From assembly GCA_946410125.1 (NCBI GenBank), contig CAMJZF010000012.1, positions 1 through 38,391 of the forward strand: 38,391 bases of DNA, written 5' to 3'. Shown here in pieces: positions 23,160 to 32,800 of the stretch; position 1 is the first letter of the stretch, and each line of letters begins with the position of its first letter. This DNA is from an uncultured Prevotellaceae bacterium. Its GTDB lineage: Bacteria > Bacteroidota > Bacteroidia > Bacteroidales > Muribaculaceae. A model generated the notes under the pieces. That model had not been told where the DNA came from and made no database searches. It was given only the letters and a program-made list of their open reading frames with translations. The translations under genes were made by a program, and so were the position numbers.

Positions 23160-25952
23160 ATGGATTCCAGCCACAAGACATATCTCAACAGCATCAGGAA
23201 ATTCATTCCTAAAGAGCGCATCTACACCGATGACCTGCACTGCTTGGCATGGGGCACCGATGCGGGGTTCTACCGCAACATCCCGCAAGTGGTGGTGCGC
23301 TCAATTAATGAGCACGAGGTTTCAAGGTTACTCGCCATTGCCAATGAGTTGCAACTGCCGGTCACTTTTCGTGCAGCTGGCACCAGCCTGAGCGGACAGA
23401 CTAATACCGACTCTATTCTCATTGTAGCAGGGAAGAACTGGGAGAACTATGAGGTTGCCCCCGATGCCAGCTACATCAAGCTGCAGCCAGGACTTGTGGG
23501 CAGTGAGGTAGACAAGATTCTATCGCGACACAACCGTGCATTCACGCCCGACCCAGCCAGCAAAAATTCGGCAATGGTGGGTGGCATCGTCATCAACAAT
23601 GCCAGTGGCATGAGCTGTGGCACGCATGCCAACAGCGACCGCATGATGCTCTCGATGCGCATTGTGCTCGCCGACGGCACAATTCTTGACACAGGCGATG
23701 AGGCGAGCCGCGAAGCCTTCAAAAAAACTCATCCTGATTTCATCAAGCGCATTGAGGAAATTAGAGACAGGGTCATGGCCGATTCCGAGCTTGTCGACCG
23801 CATCAGCCACAAATACGACATCAAGAACGTTACAGGACTCAACATCTCGCCATTTGTCCGCTATAATGACCCCTTCGACATCATCACCCACCTCATAGTG
23901 GGCAGCGAAGGCACACTGGCATTTGCCAGCGAGTTCAAGATGAAGACAGGGCATCTCTATCCTTGCCGTGCCAGTGCCATGCTCTATTTTCAGGACATGC
24001 GAGAGTCGTGCGAGGCAGTAGTGGCGATGAAGAAAGGACCTGTCCACTGCGCCGAGATTCTTGATAAGAAATCTCTCGCAAGCGTCGACGACAACACCGG
24101 CGAAAACCTCACCGCAGTCTTAATCCAAACCTTTGCCGACAACAAAGACGAGCTGCAGAGCAACATCGACCAAATAATGGCAATTCTCAAGCCATTCCAC
24201 CTATATGTGCCAGCCAATTTCACCGACGACCCTAAGGTCTATGGAAAGTATTGGGCAATTCGCTCTGGCATCTTCCCCAGCGTGGGTGGCACTCGCCCAT
24301 TGGGCACAACGGTTCTCATCGAAGACGTAGCATTCCACATTGAGGATCTGCCACAAGCAACGGTCGACCTGGCACAACTGCTTGAAGACTATGGATATAA
24401 CGACAGTTGCATCTATGGTCATGCCCTTGAGGGTAATTACCATTTCATCATTTCTCAGTCTTTCGACACACAGGAGGAAATAAAGCGTTATGAGAATCTA
24501 ATGAGAGCTGTTGTGAACCTGGTCATCGACAAGTATGACGGTTCGCTAAAAGCCGAGCACGGTACTGGTCGCAACATGGCACCTTTTGTCAAGAAAGAAT
24601 GGGGCGAAAAGGCTTATCAGGTAATGCTCGACGTTAAGCGGCTTTTCGACCCGAAAGGCATTTTGAACCCTGGAGTAATATTCAACGACGACCCTAATTG
24701 CTTCATCAAGAACCTCAAACCAATGCCCTTGACCAACGACAACGTAAACAAGTGCATTGAGTGCGGATTCTGCGAGGTAAACTGTGTGAGCAGCGGTCTT
24801 ACTCTCTCGTCGCGACAGCGCATCATTGTGCAACGCGAGATTTCCCGACTTAAAGACACAGGCGAAGATCCCGAACGGCTCAAACGCCTTGAACAACAAT
24901 ACAAATACTATGGCGAAGCCACCTGCGCTGCCGACGGACTCTGCGCCACATCATGCCCAATGGGCATCAACGTGGGCAATTTGACACACGACCTGCGAGC
25001 TGAGCATCGTGGCAAAGGCTCAATGACTCATGCCATTGGCCACTATGCAGCACGAAACTTCTCTACTGTAAAAGGTGGTCTCAAGTCGTTGCTCTATATT
25101 GCCGACGCAGCCCATTGCTTACTGGGTGACAACGGCGTGAAAGCGGTGGGCAAAGCGATGCACGCCGTGGGGGCACCCTTATGGACTCCTTCCACTCCCA
25201 AGCCTCACAAGATGCACTTGGTTCAACAGCCGGTAAGCGATAAAAAAGTGGTTTACTTCCCCAGCTGCCTTAACCAAACTCTTGGCACAGCCAAGAACGA
25301 CAACTGCATCGACCTCGTTGACAAGGTTGTTTCTTTCCTCAACAAAGCAGGATGGGAAGTAATTTTCCCCGACAACATGAAAAACCTGTGCTGCGGAATG
25401 ATTTGGAACAGCAAAGGAATGCCCGACATTGCCAGGCAAAAGGCGCTTGAACTTGAGCAAGCCATGCTTAAGGCAAGCGAGAATGGCAAGTATCCTGTCA
25501 TGTGCGACCAAAGTCCGTGTCTTCACCACATGCGAGAGCATTTCACCCAGGTAATGCCTCTGGAACTCATGGAATTCGTCCACGACCATGTTGCTCAAGA
25601 CTTACAGTTCACACCCACCGACGAACCAATTGCTCTTCACCTCACTTGCTCTACACGGCTCATGAAGATTGACGACAAGGTTTTGAACTTGGCGAAACGC
25701 TGTTCACGCAATGTGCTCATTCCCGAGGGTGTCGGTTGCTGCGGGTTTGCAGGCGACAAGGGTTTCACACATCCCGAACTCAATGCCTATGCCCTGCGCA
25801 AACTGCGGCCGCAAATCGAGGCGGCAGGCATCTCTCGCGGCTTCTCCAACAGCCGCACATGCGAGATAGGCCTCACCACCCACAGCGGAGTTCCCTACCG
25901 GTCACTCATTTATTTGATAGACGAAGTAACAAATAAAAAAAATAATAACTAA
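23160..25952 (+). CDS. Fused FAD/Fe-S D-2-hydroxyacid (probably D-lactate) dehydrogenase
   Basis: 930 aa. The N-terminal FAD-binding type 4 domain (about 40-270: 'TFRAAGTSLSGQTNTDSILI', GGIVINNASGMSCG, GSEGTLAFASEFKM) and the FAD-oxidase C domain are joined to a GlcF-like iron-sulfur half. Its first ferredoxin cluster is C532, C535, C538, C542 (CIECGFCEVNC) and a second is C589, C595, C599. Two CCG cysteine-rich domains carry the pairs C744-C745 and C860-C861. This layout is that of D-lactate/glycolate dehydrogenases (YdiJ, GlcDF fusions) feeding electrons to quinone or another carrier. Inference: it oxidises the D-lactate that MurQ, encoded three genes downstream, splits from MurNAc-6-phosphate. 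Confidence 0.88.
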   Translation: MDSSHKTYLNSIRKFIPKERIYTDDLHCLAWGTDAGFYRNIPQVVVRSINEHEVSRLLAIANELQLPVTFRAAGTSLSGQTNTDSILIVAGKNWENYEVAPDASYIKLQPGLVGSEVDKILSRHNRAFTPDPASKNSAMVGGIVINNASGMSCGTHANSDRMMLSMRIVLADGTILDTGDEASREAFKKTHPDFIKRIEEIRDRVMADSELVDRISHKYDIKNVTGLNISPFVRYNDPFDIITHLIVGSEGTLAFASEFKMKTGHLYPCRASAMLYFQDMRESCEAVVAMKKGPVHCAEILDKKSLASVDDNTGENLTAVLIQTFADNKDELQSNIDQIMAILKPFHLYVPANFTDDPKVYGKYWAIRSGIFPSVGGTRPLGTTVLIEDVAFHIEDLPQATVDLAQLLEDYGYNDSCIYGHALEGNYHFIISQSFDTQEEIKRYENLMRAVVNLVIDKYDGSLKAEHGTGRNMAPFVKKEWGEKAYQVMLDVKRLFDPKGILNPGVIFNDDPNCFIKNLKPMPLTNDNVNKCIECGFCEVNCVSSGLTLSSRQRIIVQREISRLKDTGEDPERLKRLEQQYKYYGEATCAADGLCATSCPMGINVGNLTHDLRAEHRGKGSMTHAIGHYAARNFSTVKGGLKSLLYIADAAHCLLGDNGVKAVGKAMHAVGAPLWTPSTPKPHKMHLVQQPVSDKKVVYFPSCLNQTLGTAKNDNCIDLVDKVVSFLNKAGWEVIFPDNMKNLCCGMIWNSKGMPDIARQKALELEQAMLKASENGKYPVMCDQSPCLHHMREHFTQVMPLELMEFVHDHVAQDLQFTPTDEPIALHLTCSTRLMKIDDKVLNLAKRCSRNVLIPEGVGCCGFAGDKGFTHPELNAYALRKLRPQIEAAGISRGFSNSRTCEIGLTTHSGVPYRSLIYLIDEVTNKKNNN

Positions 25953-26016
25953 TAACAAGTCGTAGCCTTGACAATGTTCAAAACACATTGAGGAGAAATG
26001 CGACACTCTGTGAATT

Positions 26017-27174
26017 ATGGCAAAAGATTCTAAACGACTGCTCTCGCTCGACATTTTGCGAGGAATAACAATAGCTGGAATGCTACTGGTCAACAACCCA
26101 GGCACCTGGAGCCACCTGTACACGCCACTCCAACATGCCGAATGGATAGGACTCACACCCACCGACCTCGTGTTCCCTTTCTTCATGTTTGTAATGGGAG
26201 TATCTATGTATTTTTCCCTGCGCAAGTTCAACTTCAAGCCTACCGGCAGCCTTATGCTTAAGATTTGCCGGCGCACTATCGTTTTGTTCCTTATTGGATG
26301 GATGGTGCAATGGTTCGGCATGTGGCTACGAGGGCTTTACGACCCCGACTCTCACTTCTTCACCCGAATGTTTGGAGACCTGCGCATCTTGGGAGTGTTC
26401 CAGCGTCTTGCATTAGTCTACTTCTTTGGCTCGATGATTGCTGTGCTCTTCAAGAGCAAGTTCATTCCATGGATAATTGGAATCATTCTCGTTGCCTACG
26501 CTATTATTCTGGGGGTTGGAAATGGCTATGAATTCTCTCTCGACAACATTCTCTCGCGCGTCGATTGTGCCATTCTTGGCGAGGATCACATGTATCATGA
26601 GCATGCCTTTGGAGAGGAACTGGCACTCGACCCAGAGGGCATTTTAAGCACTCTGCCATGTATCGCCCACGTTCTCATTGGCTTCATGATGGGAAAGTGC
26701 ATAAACACCGTCTTCAATAACCGCGACCGCATCGTTGAGATTGCAGTGTGGGGAGCATTGATGCTACTCGTGGGATGGCTGCTGCAATACGGAATTCCAT
26801 GCAGCAAGAAGGCTTGGACTTCGAGCTATGTGCTCATCACCTGTGGCATGGCATCGTGCATCCTGGCAATGCTCATCTATGCTATCGACATTAAGGGACA
26901 CAATCGCTGGTGCCGATTCTTCCAATCGTTTGGAATAAACCCGCTCTTCTGCTACTTGGTTGGGACTATTCTCTCAATAGCTTTTGGGGCTGTACGCTTT
27001 GGAGTGAATACCGAGGGAGACCCTGTGACTGTTCATTCTCTAATTTATGACGCATGGAGTGCTGTAACCACAACTCCCGAGGCTGCTTCATGCCTCTATG
27101 CCATCACTTTCGTGCTCATCACCTGGTGCTTTGGCTACATTCTTTACAAGAAAAAAATATATATAAAAATTTAA
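26017..27174 (+). CDS. murT: DUF5009/HGSNAT-like membrane protein, probable MurNAc transporter MurT
   Basis: 385 aa with about ten transmembrane helices. The N-terminus 'SLDILRGITIAGMLLVNN' followed by HAEWIGLTPTDLVFPFFMF is the signature of the DUF5009 / heparan-alpha-glucosaminide acetyltransferase-like (NagX) family. In Tannerella forsythia a protein at the same position, in a murT-murK-murQ operon, was described as the inner-membrane MurNAc transporter. The gene order here is the same, with only 12 bases to murK. Transport is therefore inferred from synteny; by fold alone, acetyl transfer to a sugar is the competing explanation. Confidence 0.75.
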   Translation: MAKDSKRLLSLDILRGITIAGMLLVNNPGTWSHLYTPLQHAEWIGLTPTDLVFPFFMFVMGVSMYFSLRKFNFKPTGSLMLKICRRTIVLFLIGWMVQWFGMWLRGLYDPDSHFFTRMFGDLRILGVFQRLALVYFFGSMIAVLFKSKFIPWIIGIILVAYAIILGVGNGYEFSLDNILSRVDCAILGEDHMYHEHAFGEELALDPEGILSTLPCIAHVLIGFMMGKCINTVFNNRDRIVEIAVWGALMLLVGWLLQYGIPCSKKAWTSSYVLITCGMASCILAMLIYAIDIKGHNRWCRFFQSFGINPLFCYLVGTILSIAFGAVRFGVNTEGDPVTVHSLIYDAWSAVTTTPEAASCLYAITFVLITWCFGYILYKKKIYIKI

Positions 27175-27186
27175 ATATTCAAAACT

Positions 27187-28029
27187 ATGATTTTAATTGC
27201 TGACTGCGGATCTACCAAAATTGACTGGTGTCTGCTTAACGGAAAAAAGAAAGTTGCTCAAATCTTCACTACAGGCATGAACGCGCTGCTCATGACCGAG
27301 GAAGAAATGGCCGAATGCATCATGACCGAACTCATGCCAAGCCTGCAGGGCTATGAGGTTACCGAAATTTATTACTATGGTGCCGGCATTATCAGCGACA
27401 AAATCAAGAATCAGGTTGTAAATGCCTTAAAGCGCAATATGCCTAATGTCACAAAGATTGAAGTCGACAGCGACCTGCTGGCTGCCGCACGTGCACTTTG
27501 CCAGCATGAGCCTGGCATAGCTTGCATTCTCGGCACGGGAAGCAACAGCTGTTACTACGATGGTGAAAAGGTTGTTGACAACGTCTCGCCACTGGGTTAC
27601 ATCCTCGGCGATGAGGGTAGTGGTGCCGTGTTAGGCAAGCTGCTCGTGGGAGATGTGCTCAAGAAACAATTGCCCGAACACTTGTGTGAGAAGTTCCTCA
27701 AGGAGTATAACCTCGACCGTAACACAATCATCGAGCGCGTGTATCGCAAGCCTGCCGCCAACCGCTTCCTGGCTCAGTTTGCTCCTTTCCTTGAGCACAA
27801 CATCAACGAGCCTTCTATCAGGGCTATCGTGATGCGCTCGTTCACCGACTTCTTCGTTCGCAACGTGGCAAGCTATCCTAATTACAAGGAGTTGCCTTGC
27901 AATTTCGTCGGCTCTATTGCCCTGTTGCAAAAGGAGGTTCTCACCGAGGCTGCAAGCAAACTTGGCATCACCATTGGCACCATCATCCAAGCCCCAATGG
28001 AAGGGCTCATCAAGTTCCACTCCAATTAG
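27187..28029 (+). CDS. murK: MurNAc/GlcNAc kinase MurK (BadF/NagK family)
   Basis: 280 aa, cytoplasmic ASKHA-fold sugar kinase. The phosphate-1 motif LIADCGSTKIDW is intact (D6, G8, T10, K11), adenosine/phosphate-2 motif ACILGTGSNSCYYDG follows, then YILGDEGSGAVLGK and the C-terminal LPCNFVGSIALLQ. It should phosphorylate imported MurNAc (and possibly GlcNAc) at O6 with ATP, giving MurNAc-6-phosphate for MurQ, the next gene. The paralogue at 12504-13373 lacks the intact N-terminal motif, which makes this copy the likely active kinase of the locus. Confidence 0.9.
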   Translation: MILIADCGSTKIDWCLLNGKKKVAQIFTTGMNALLMTEEEMAECIMTELMPSLQGYEVTEIYYYGAGIISDKIKNQVVNALKRNMPNVTKIEVDSDLLAAARALCQHEPGIACILGTGSNSCYYDGEKVVDNVSPLGYILGDEGSGAVLGKLLVGDVLKKQLPEHLCEKFLKEYNLDRNTIIERVYRKPAANRFLAQFAPFLEHNINEPSIRAIVMRSFTDFFVRNVASYPNYKELPCNFVGSIALLQKEVLTEAASKLGITIGTIIQAPMEGLIKFHSN

Positions 28030-28097
28030 TCTTTTAGTTGTTGTATTTTTTGTTTTTGTCAATTTCACTAACCAATAAACTCACACTTCGACAAAAC

Positions 28098-28127
28098 AAA
28101 AACTTTAAACTAAAAAACTTTGAACTA
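28098..28127 (+). repeat. Direct 15-bp repeat in the murK-murQ spacer
   Basis: AAAAACTTTAAACTA at 28098-28112 and AAAAACTTTGAACTA at 28113-28127 are adjacent and differ at one base; a shorter relic follows. The spacer is 110 bases, unusually long for this operon. Confidence 0.6.
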
Positions 28128-28139
28128 AAACCTAAAATT

Positions 28140-28970
28140 ATGGCTTTTATTAAAATTAGCGAACAACCGTCTCTCTACAACGATCTCGAGAAGAAAAGCG
28201 TGCATGAGCTGCTCACCGAGATCAATCAGGAAGACCACAAGGTTGCCGATGCCGTACAAAAGACAATTCCACAAATCGAGCGACTCGTAACAGAAATTGT
28301 CGAGCGAATGAAGCGCGGCGGACGCATCTTCTACATGGGAGCCGGCACCAGTGGAAGGCTGGGAGTGCTTGATGCAAGCGAAATTCCTCCTACTTTCGGC
28401 ATGGATCCAGGGTGGATTATCGGCCTTATTGCCGGCGGTGACTACGCGCTGCGCAATGCCGTTGAAAATGCCGAAGACGATGAGGCTCAAGCTTGGAAAG
28501 ACTTACAGCAGTATAACATCACAAGCAACGATACAGTCATTGGCATCGCTGCAAGTGGAACCACGCCCTATGTTATAGGTGCTCTGCGAGATGCCAGAGC
28601 ACACGGATGCCTCACGGCTGCCATCACCAGCAATCCCGATGCACCGGTTAGCGAAGTTGCCGAGATTCCCATTGAGATGATTGTTGGACCAGAATATGTT
28701 ACCGGAAGTAGCCGCATGAAGAGTGGCACAGGGCAGAAACTCATCTGCAACATGATATCAACAAGCGTGATGATTCAAATGGGGCGCGTCAAGGGCAACA
28801 AAATGGTAAACATGCAGCTCACCAACAAGAAACTTGTGGACCGGGGCACTCGCATGGTGGTCGACGAACTCGGGCTCTCTTACGATGAGGCTAAGCGTCT
28901 GCTACTTCTTCACGGCAGCGTGAAGAAAGCATGCGATGCCTATCGTGGCATCTTGCAACAACAAGCATAA
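28140..28970 (+). CDS. murQ: N-acetylmuramic acid 6-phosphate etherase
   Basis: 276 aa from ATG at 28140; the open frame extends 34 codons upstream but that part is A/T-rich spacer. SIS-domain protein with the MurQ signature GAGTSGRLGVLDAS-E-x-PPTFG. E81 and E112 fall where E. coli MurQ has its catalytic E83 and E114; GIAASGTTPYVIGAL and 'SSRMKSGTGQKLICNMIS' are also conserved. It cleaves the lactyl ether of MurNAc-6-phosphate to give GlcNAc-6-phosphate and D-lactate in the cytoplasm. Neighbours supply the kinase (upstream) and a dehydrogenase for the D-lactate (three genes upstream). Confidence 0.95.
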   Translation: MAFIKISEQPSLYNDLEKKSVHELLTEINQEDHKVADAVQKTIPQIERLVTEIVERMKRGGRIFYMGAGTSGRLGVLDASEIPPTFGMDPGWIIGLIAGGDYALRNAVENAEDDEAQAWKDLQQYNITSNDTVIGIAASGTTPYVIGALRDARAHGCLTAAITSNPDAPVSEVAEIPIEMIVGPEYVTGSSRMKSGTGQKLICNMISTSVMIQMGRVKGNKMVNMQLTNKKLVDRGTRMVVDELGLSYDEAKRLLLLHGSVKKACDAYRGILQQQA

Positions 28971-28982
28971 AAACAACCGATT

Positions 28983-29654
28983 ATGAAACGCATTATTTTA
29001 TTATTAATAGCTTTTTCTACAGCTTTTATAGCTTTGATGGCTCAAGCTCCGGCTCGCACTGCCAATCAGGACAAATACTATGTGCGACGCGCTACCCACT
29101 TCGATGACTTGCCTGTATATCGCAACGACATCATCATGCTTGGCAACAGCCTTACCGATGGTGCCGAGTGGAACGAGCTGCTGCGCAACCCGCGCGTGAA
29201 GAACCGTGGCATTATTGGCGACATCGTGCAGGGACTTTACGAGCGCATGGAACCTATCCTGAAGGGGAAACCTCGCAAAATCTTTATTCTCAGTGGGGTC
29301 AACGATGTGTCGCATGGTGTTGACGGCGACAGTATTGGGCGAGCCATGGAAAAACTCATTATCCTCATTAAGCAACGTTCACCACGCACTAAAATCTATC
29401 TCCAGTCGATGCTACCCTTCAACACCGACGTGCAGATGTGGAAACTGCTAAAAGACCGCGAGCAGGTTGTCATTGATGGCAATCGAGCCATGGAGGAGGT
29501 TGCAAGACGCCAGCATGTCACTTGGATAAACCTCTACCCTCTCTTTGTTGATAAAAACGGCAAGCTGCGTGAAGAACTCACCAACGACGGCTTGCATCTG
29601 TTGGGACCAGGCTACATTATTTGGCGAGATGCCATTCTCAAGTACACTAAGTAG
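28983..29654 (+). CDS. Exported SGNH/GDSL-family esterase
   Basis: 223 aa with signal peptide MKRIILLLIAFSTAFIALMA, cleaved near AQAPA. SGNH blocks: IIMLGNSLTDG (nucleophile S56), NRGIIGDIV (Gly), LSGVNDVSHG (Asn) and NDGLHLLGPGY (D202, H205). This is the single-domain lipase/acylhydrolase type, located in the periplasm or outer membrane. It begins 12 bases after murQ and ends the operon, just before a terminator. Context suggests removal of an ester substituent, perhaps O-acetyl groups on MurNAc, before uptake. That substrate is inference; a glycan or lipid ester is equally possible from sequence alone. Confidence 0.85.
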   Translation: MKRIILLLIAFSTAFIALMAQAPARTANQDKYYVRRATHFDDLPVYRNDIIMLGNSLTDGAEWNELLRNPRVKNRGIIGDIVQGLYERMEPILKGKPRKIFILSGVNDVSHGVDGDSIGRAMEKLIILIKQRSPRTKIYLQSMLPFNTDVQMWKLLKDREQVVIDGNRAMEEVARRQHVTWINLYPLFVDKNGKLREELTNDGLHLLGPGYIIWRDAILKYTK

Positions 29655-29683
29655 CCCATCGATTTTCCATAACAACTAACTCA

Positions 29684-29725
29684 CAGGCTCCCGGGTACGT
29701 GCTCAGGAGCCTGAATATTTATTCG
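29684..29725 (+). terminator. Terminator of the peptidoglycan-salvage operon
   Basis: CAGGCTCC (29684-29691) and GGAGCCTG (29706-29713) form an exact 8-bp stem with a 14-base loop, followed by AATATTTATT. It lies 30 bases after the SGNH esterase stop. Confidence 0.65.
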
Positions 29726-29792
29726 CAACACCTGTTCACCTTATTTTTTAGGCATTCTACTGAACGCATTTTACCGTTTGAATATTTCTTTC

Positions 29793-29800
29793 TAATTTTG
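29793..29800 (+). promoter_or_regulatory. -7 promoter element of the C10 peptidase gene
   Basis: TAATTTTG matches TAnnTTTG, 38 bases before the ATG. The best upstream TTTG (29777-29780) is only 12 bases away, so the -33 element is probably degenerate. Confidence 0.4.
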
Positions 29801-29838
29801 TCGCAAGAATACACATTAAATAAACCAAACTTATTTTT

Positions 29839-32800
29839 ATGACAAAAAACAAGCTAATAGTCTTGCTATTGCTTTGCCTTAGCATGACTTTATGGTCTAA
29901 CGCTGCTCCAGTAACTCAAGAGCAAGCAAAACAAGAAGCCACAAGATTCTTGCTTAACAAGCACAAGTCTAACGGCAATCTTAAGTTTGCCGCAAGTGGT
30001 AATAAACAGTTAAAGGAAGCCGGCACAAGCGAGGCAGCCTATTATGTTTTCAACATTGGCGCCAACCAAGGATTTGTGATAGTGTCGGCCGACGACCGCA
30101 CCAACCCCATCCTTGGCTACAGCGACGAGGGCTGCTTTGACGAAGCCAAAATTCCTGCCAACATGAAGGCATGGCTCGATGAGTATGCGTTGCAGCTCAC
30201 CCAGCTCGACGAGGTGAAGCCCGCCGACCTAAAGAAGGTCCTCGCCGCTCCCAAAGCCGAGAACGTGATTGACACCCGCAACTCTATCGCACCACTCATA
30301 AGCACCAAGTGGGACCAGGCTACTCCCTACTGGAACGAGTGCCCCCAGTTCATGATCAGCGATGATGAGGCCGACGGCTACGAGCTCGCCTACACTGGCT
30401 GCGTGGCAACCTCAATGTCGCAGCTAATGAAGTTCTATAACTATCCCGAACAGACTACTCAAGTTATACCGGCTTACTCCTTTACCTATGGCGACGGCAA
30501 CTACAACTACTCAACCGTGCAGATGCCCGAACTGCCCATCACCACCTTTGACTGGGCTCACATGCGCGACACCTATACCGGTGCCGAGGACGAGGTCTAT
30601 ACCAGTGCTGTGGCTCACCTCATGTTCTACGTGGGCTGCGCATTGAAGTCGCAATATGGAACCTCGGCAACAGGTGCCTACACCGACGATATTCCCAAGG
30701 CATTTGGCCTCTTTGGCTACGGCTCAAAGCTCGCTTACCGCAACGACTACACTCAAGAGGTGTGGGACAATATGGTTTACCAAGAGCTCGCCGCAGGACG
30801 CCCCATGATTTATAACGGCACTGCTGGCAGTGGCGGTGGACACTCGTTCATCTGCGACGGCTACGAGTATGGCAACTACTTCCACATCAACTGGGGTTGG
30901 GGTGGCATGGGTAACGGCTACTTCCAGCTCGCAGTGATGAACCCCTATGCCAGCGGCATTGGCGGCTCGAGCAGCGCCGAGGGCTACAATATGAAACAGA
31001 ACATCGTCTACAACGTGGTGCCTGGCGGCGCTGCTCCCGGTAGCGATGATGACGAGGAAGAACCAGCATTAACAGCTACTTTCACTAACGGACCCTCTGG
31101 CTGGGATCGTGACTCGAAGTCTAATCCCTTTAAGATTTATAAATCGAAGATTGTTAAGGTTGGCTATAGCGACCACTCAGGCTCGGGCAAGAAGTTCAAG
31201 ACTGCCCTCGCTCTACAGAATCCCGCCGACGGCACATTCACCGTGCTGCCCAACTCGGAGGACAACATCTACATGCAAGTCACCACATCGGCTTTGGGGC
31301 AAACCCACAGCTTCGGTAGTGGAGTTGGTTCACAAGATGCCCAAGTTATCCCCTTTGGCGCTGGCCTCACTGGCACTTATCACCTGATAGGTGTATATCA
31401 AGTGGAAGGCACCACCGAGTGGAAAGCCATGAAAGAGACCGACCGCCACTATCTTGAAGTGAACATGAGCAACAACTATTGCCAGGCTAACGCTCACCCA
31501 GTAATCGACTTGCAAACCACTAACTGGGAATTCACCGGTGGTGAAAAGGTTGGCGTGAAAGAACAGATTAATGTAACCTTGAAGAACAACAGCGTTGACC
31601 GCTACTATGGCGACCTGTATCTTGACTTTGGCGGACAGCAGATTGACGAGTACTCACAGTACACCACCGTGGTAACCGGCGAGGTTCTTGCCGGTCAAGA
31701 GTCGGTTGTCACCTTTAACGTGCGCCCAACTTCATCGGGTACCAAGAGCGTAAGGCTCATGCGACTTGACCAGTATGGCAGCTTCATCATCATCGGCACA
31801 GGCTCGGTAACCATCGCCGAGAGCACCGAGGCCGAGGAGCTTAACCTCTCGGTTGTTATCAAGGCCGAGAATGCTTCTAAAGAGGCTTACACCAATGGCA
31901 CCGACATCACCTACGGTGAAATCTACGACAGCCGCGCTCGCTTCAGCGCCGCCATCACCAACCACAGCAGTGGCGAGTACAACAAGTACATCCTGGCTCC
32001 CCTGTTCCTCATCACCAAGAACGAGGACGGCACAGTTTCGGGCTCGATGGTAACCTACAAGCAGGAGACCATCTCGCTCGCCGCAGGTGAAACCAAGACA
32101 TTCTACTTCGACTTCGACAACCTCGCCTACGGCTCGACCTACTCAATGAACATCTACGCCCGCAACAACGTTCCCGACAGCGAGGACGCTTCGCACGTCG
32201 ACAACATAGTTGAGCGTGGCAAATCGCTCTACTACGACATCCTGCCAGGTATCATAACCTGGAATGGCGATGGCTCTCGCACCGGCTACAAGCCCGAAGA
32301 TAACTTCCAGATTGCTGCCGACGTTGCCGCAGTAAGCCTCGAAGGCTTGAGCAACTTCAGTATCGTGCCAAACGACAACCCCAATGTCATCTACTTCCTC
32401 GACAAGGATGCTGAGGTTCCAGCAAGCCTCAACGGACGCAACATCGTTAAGGACGCAACCGCTACAAGCATCGTTCTCAAAGACGGATATAGCTACTTTA
32501 CTCCCATGAGCTTCACAGCTCAGAACATCAGCTACGAGCGCACGTTTAGCAAGGCTCGTCAGGCTGACGTTGCCGAGAACTGGAGCACCATCGTGCTGCC
32601 TTTCACTCCCTCAGCAGTCAGCAGCAGCGACATGTGGGTAGAGCGTTTCTCTCAAGAAGCCGACGGCGAGGCAACTTTCAGCGAAGTTGAGAACATCGAG
32701 GCCAACGTACCTTACATTATCGCCCTCAAGAAGAGTGCTAACCTCACTGGCACACCTATCACATGGAACGCCAGCAACGTGCTTCTCAAGCCCGAACCTA

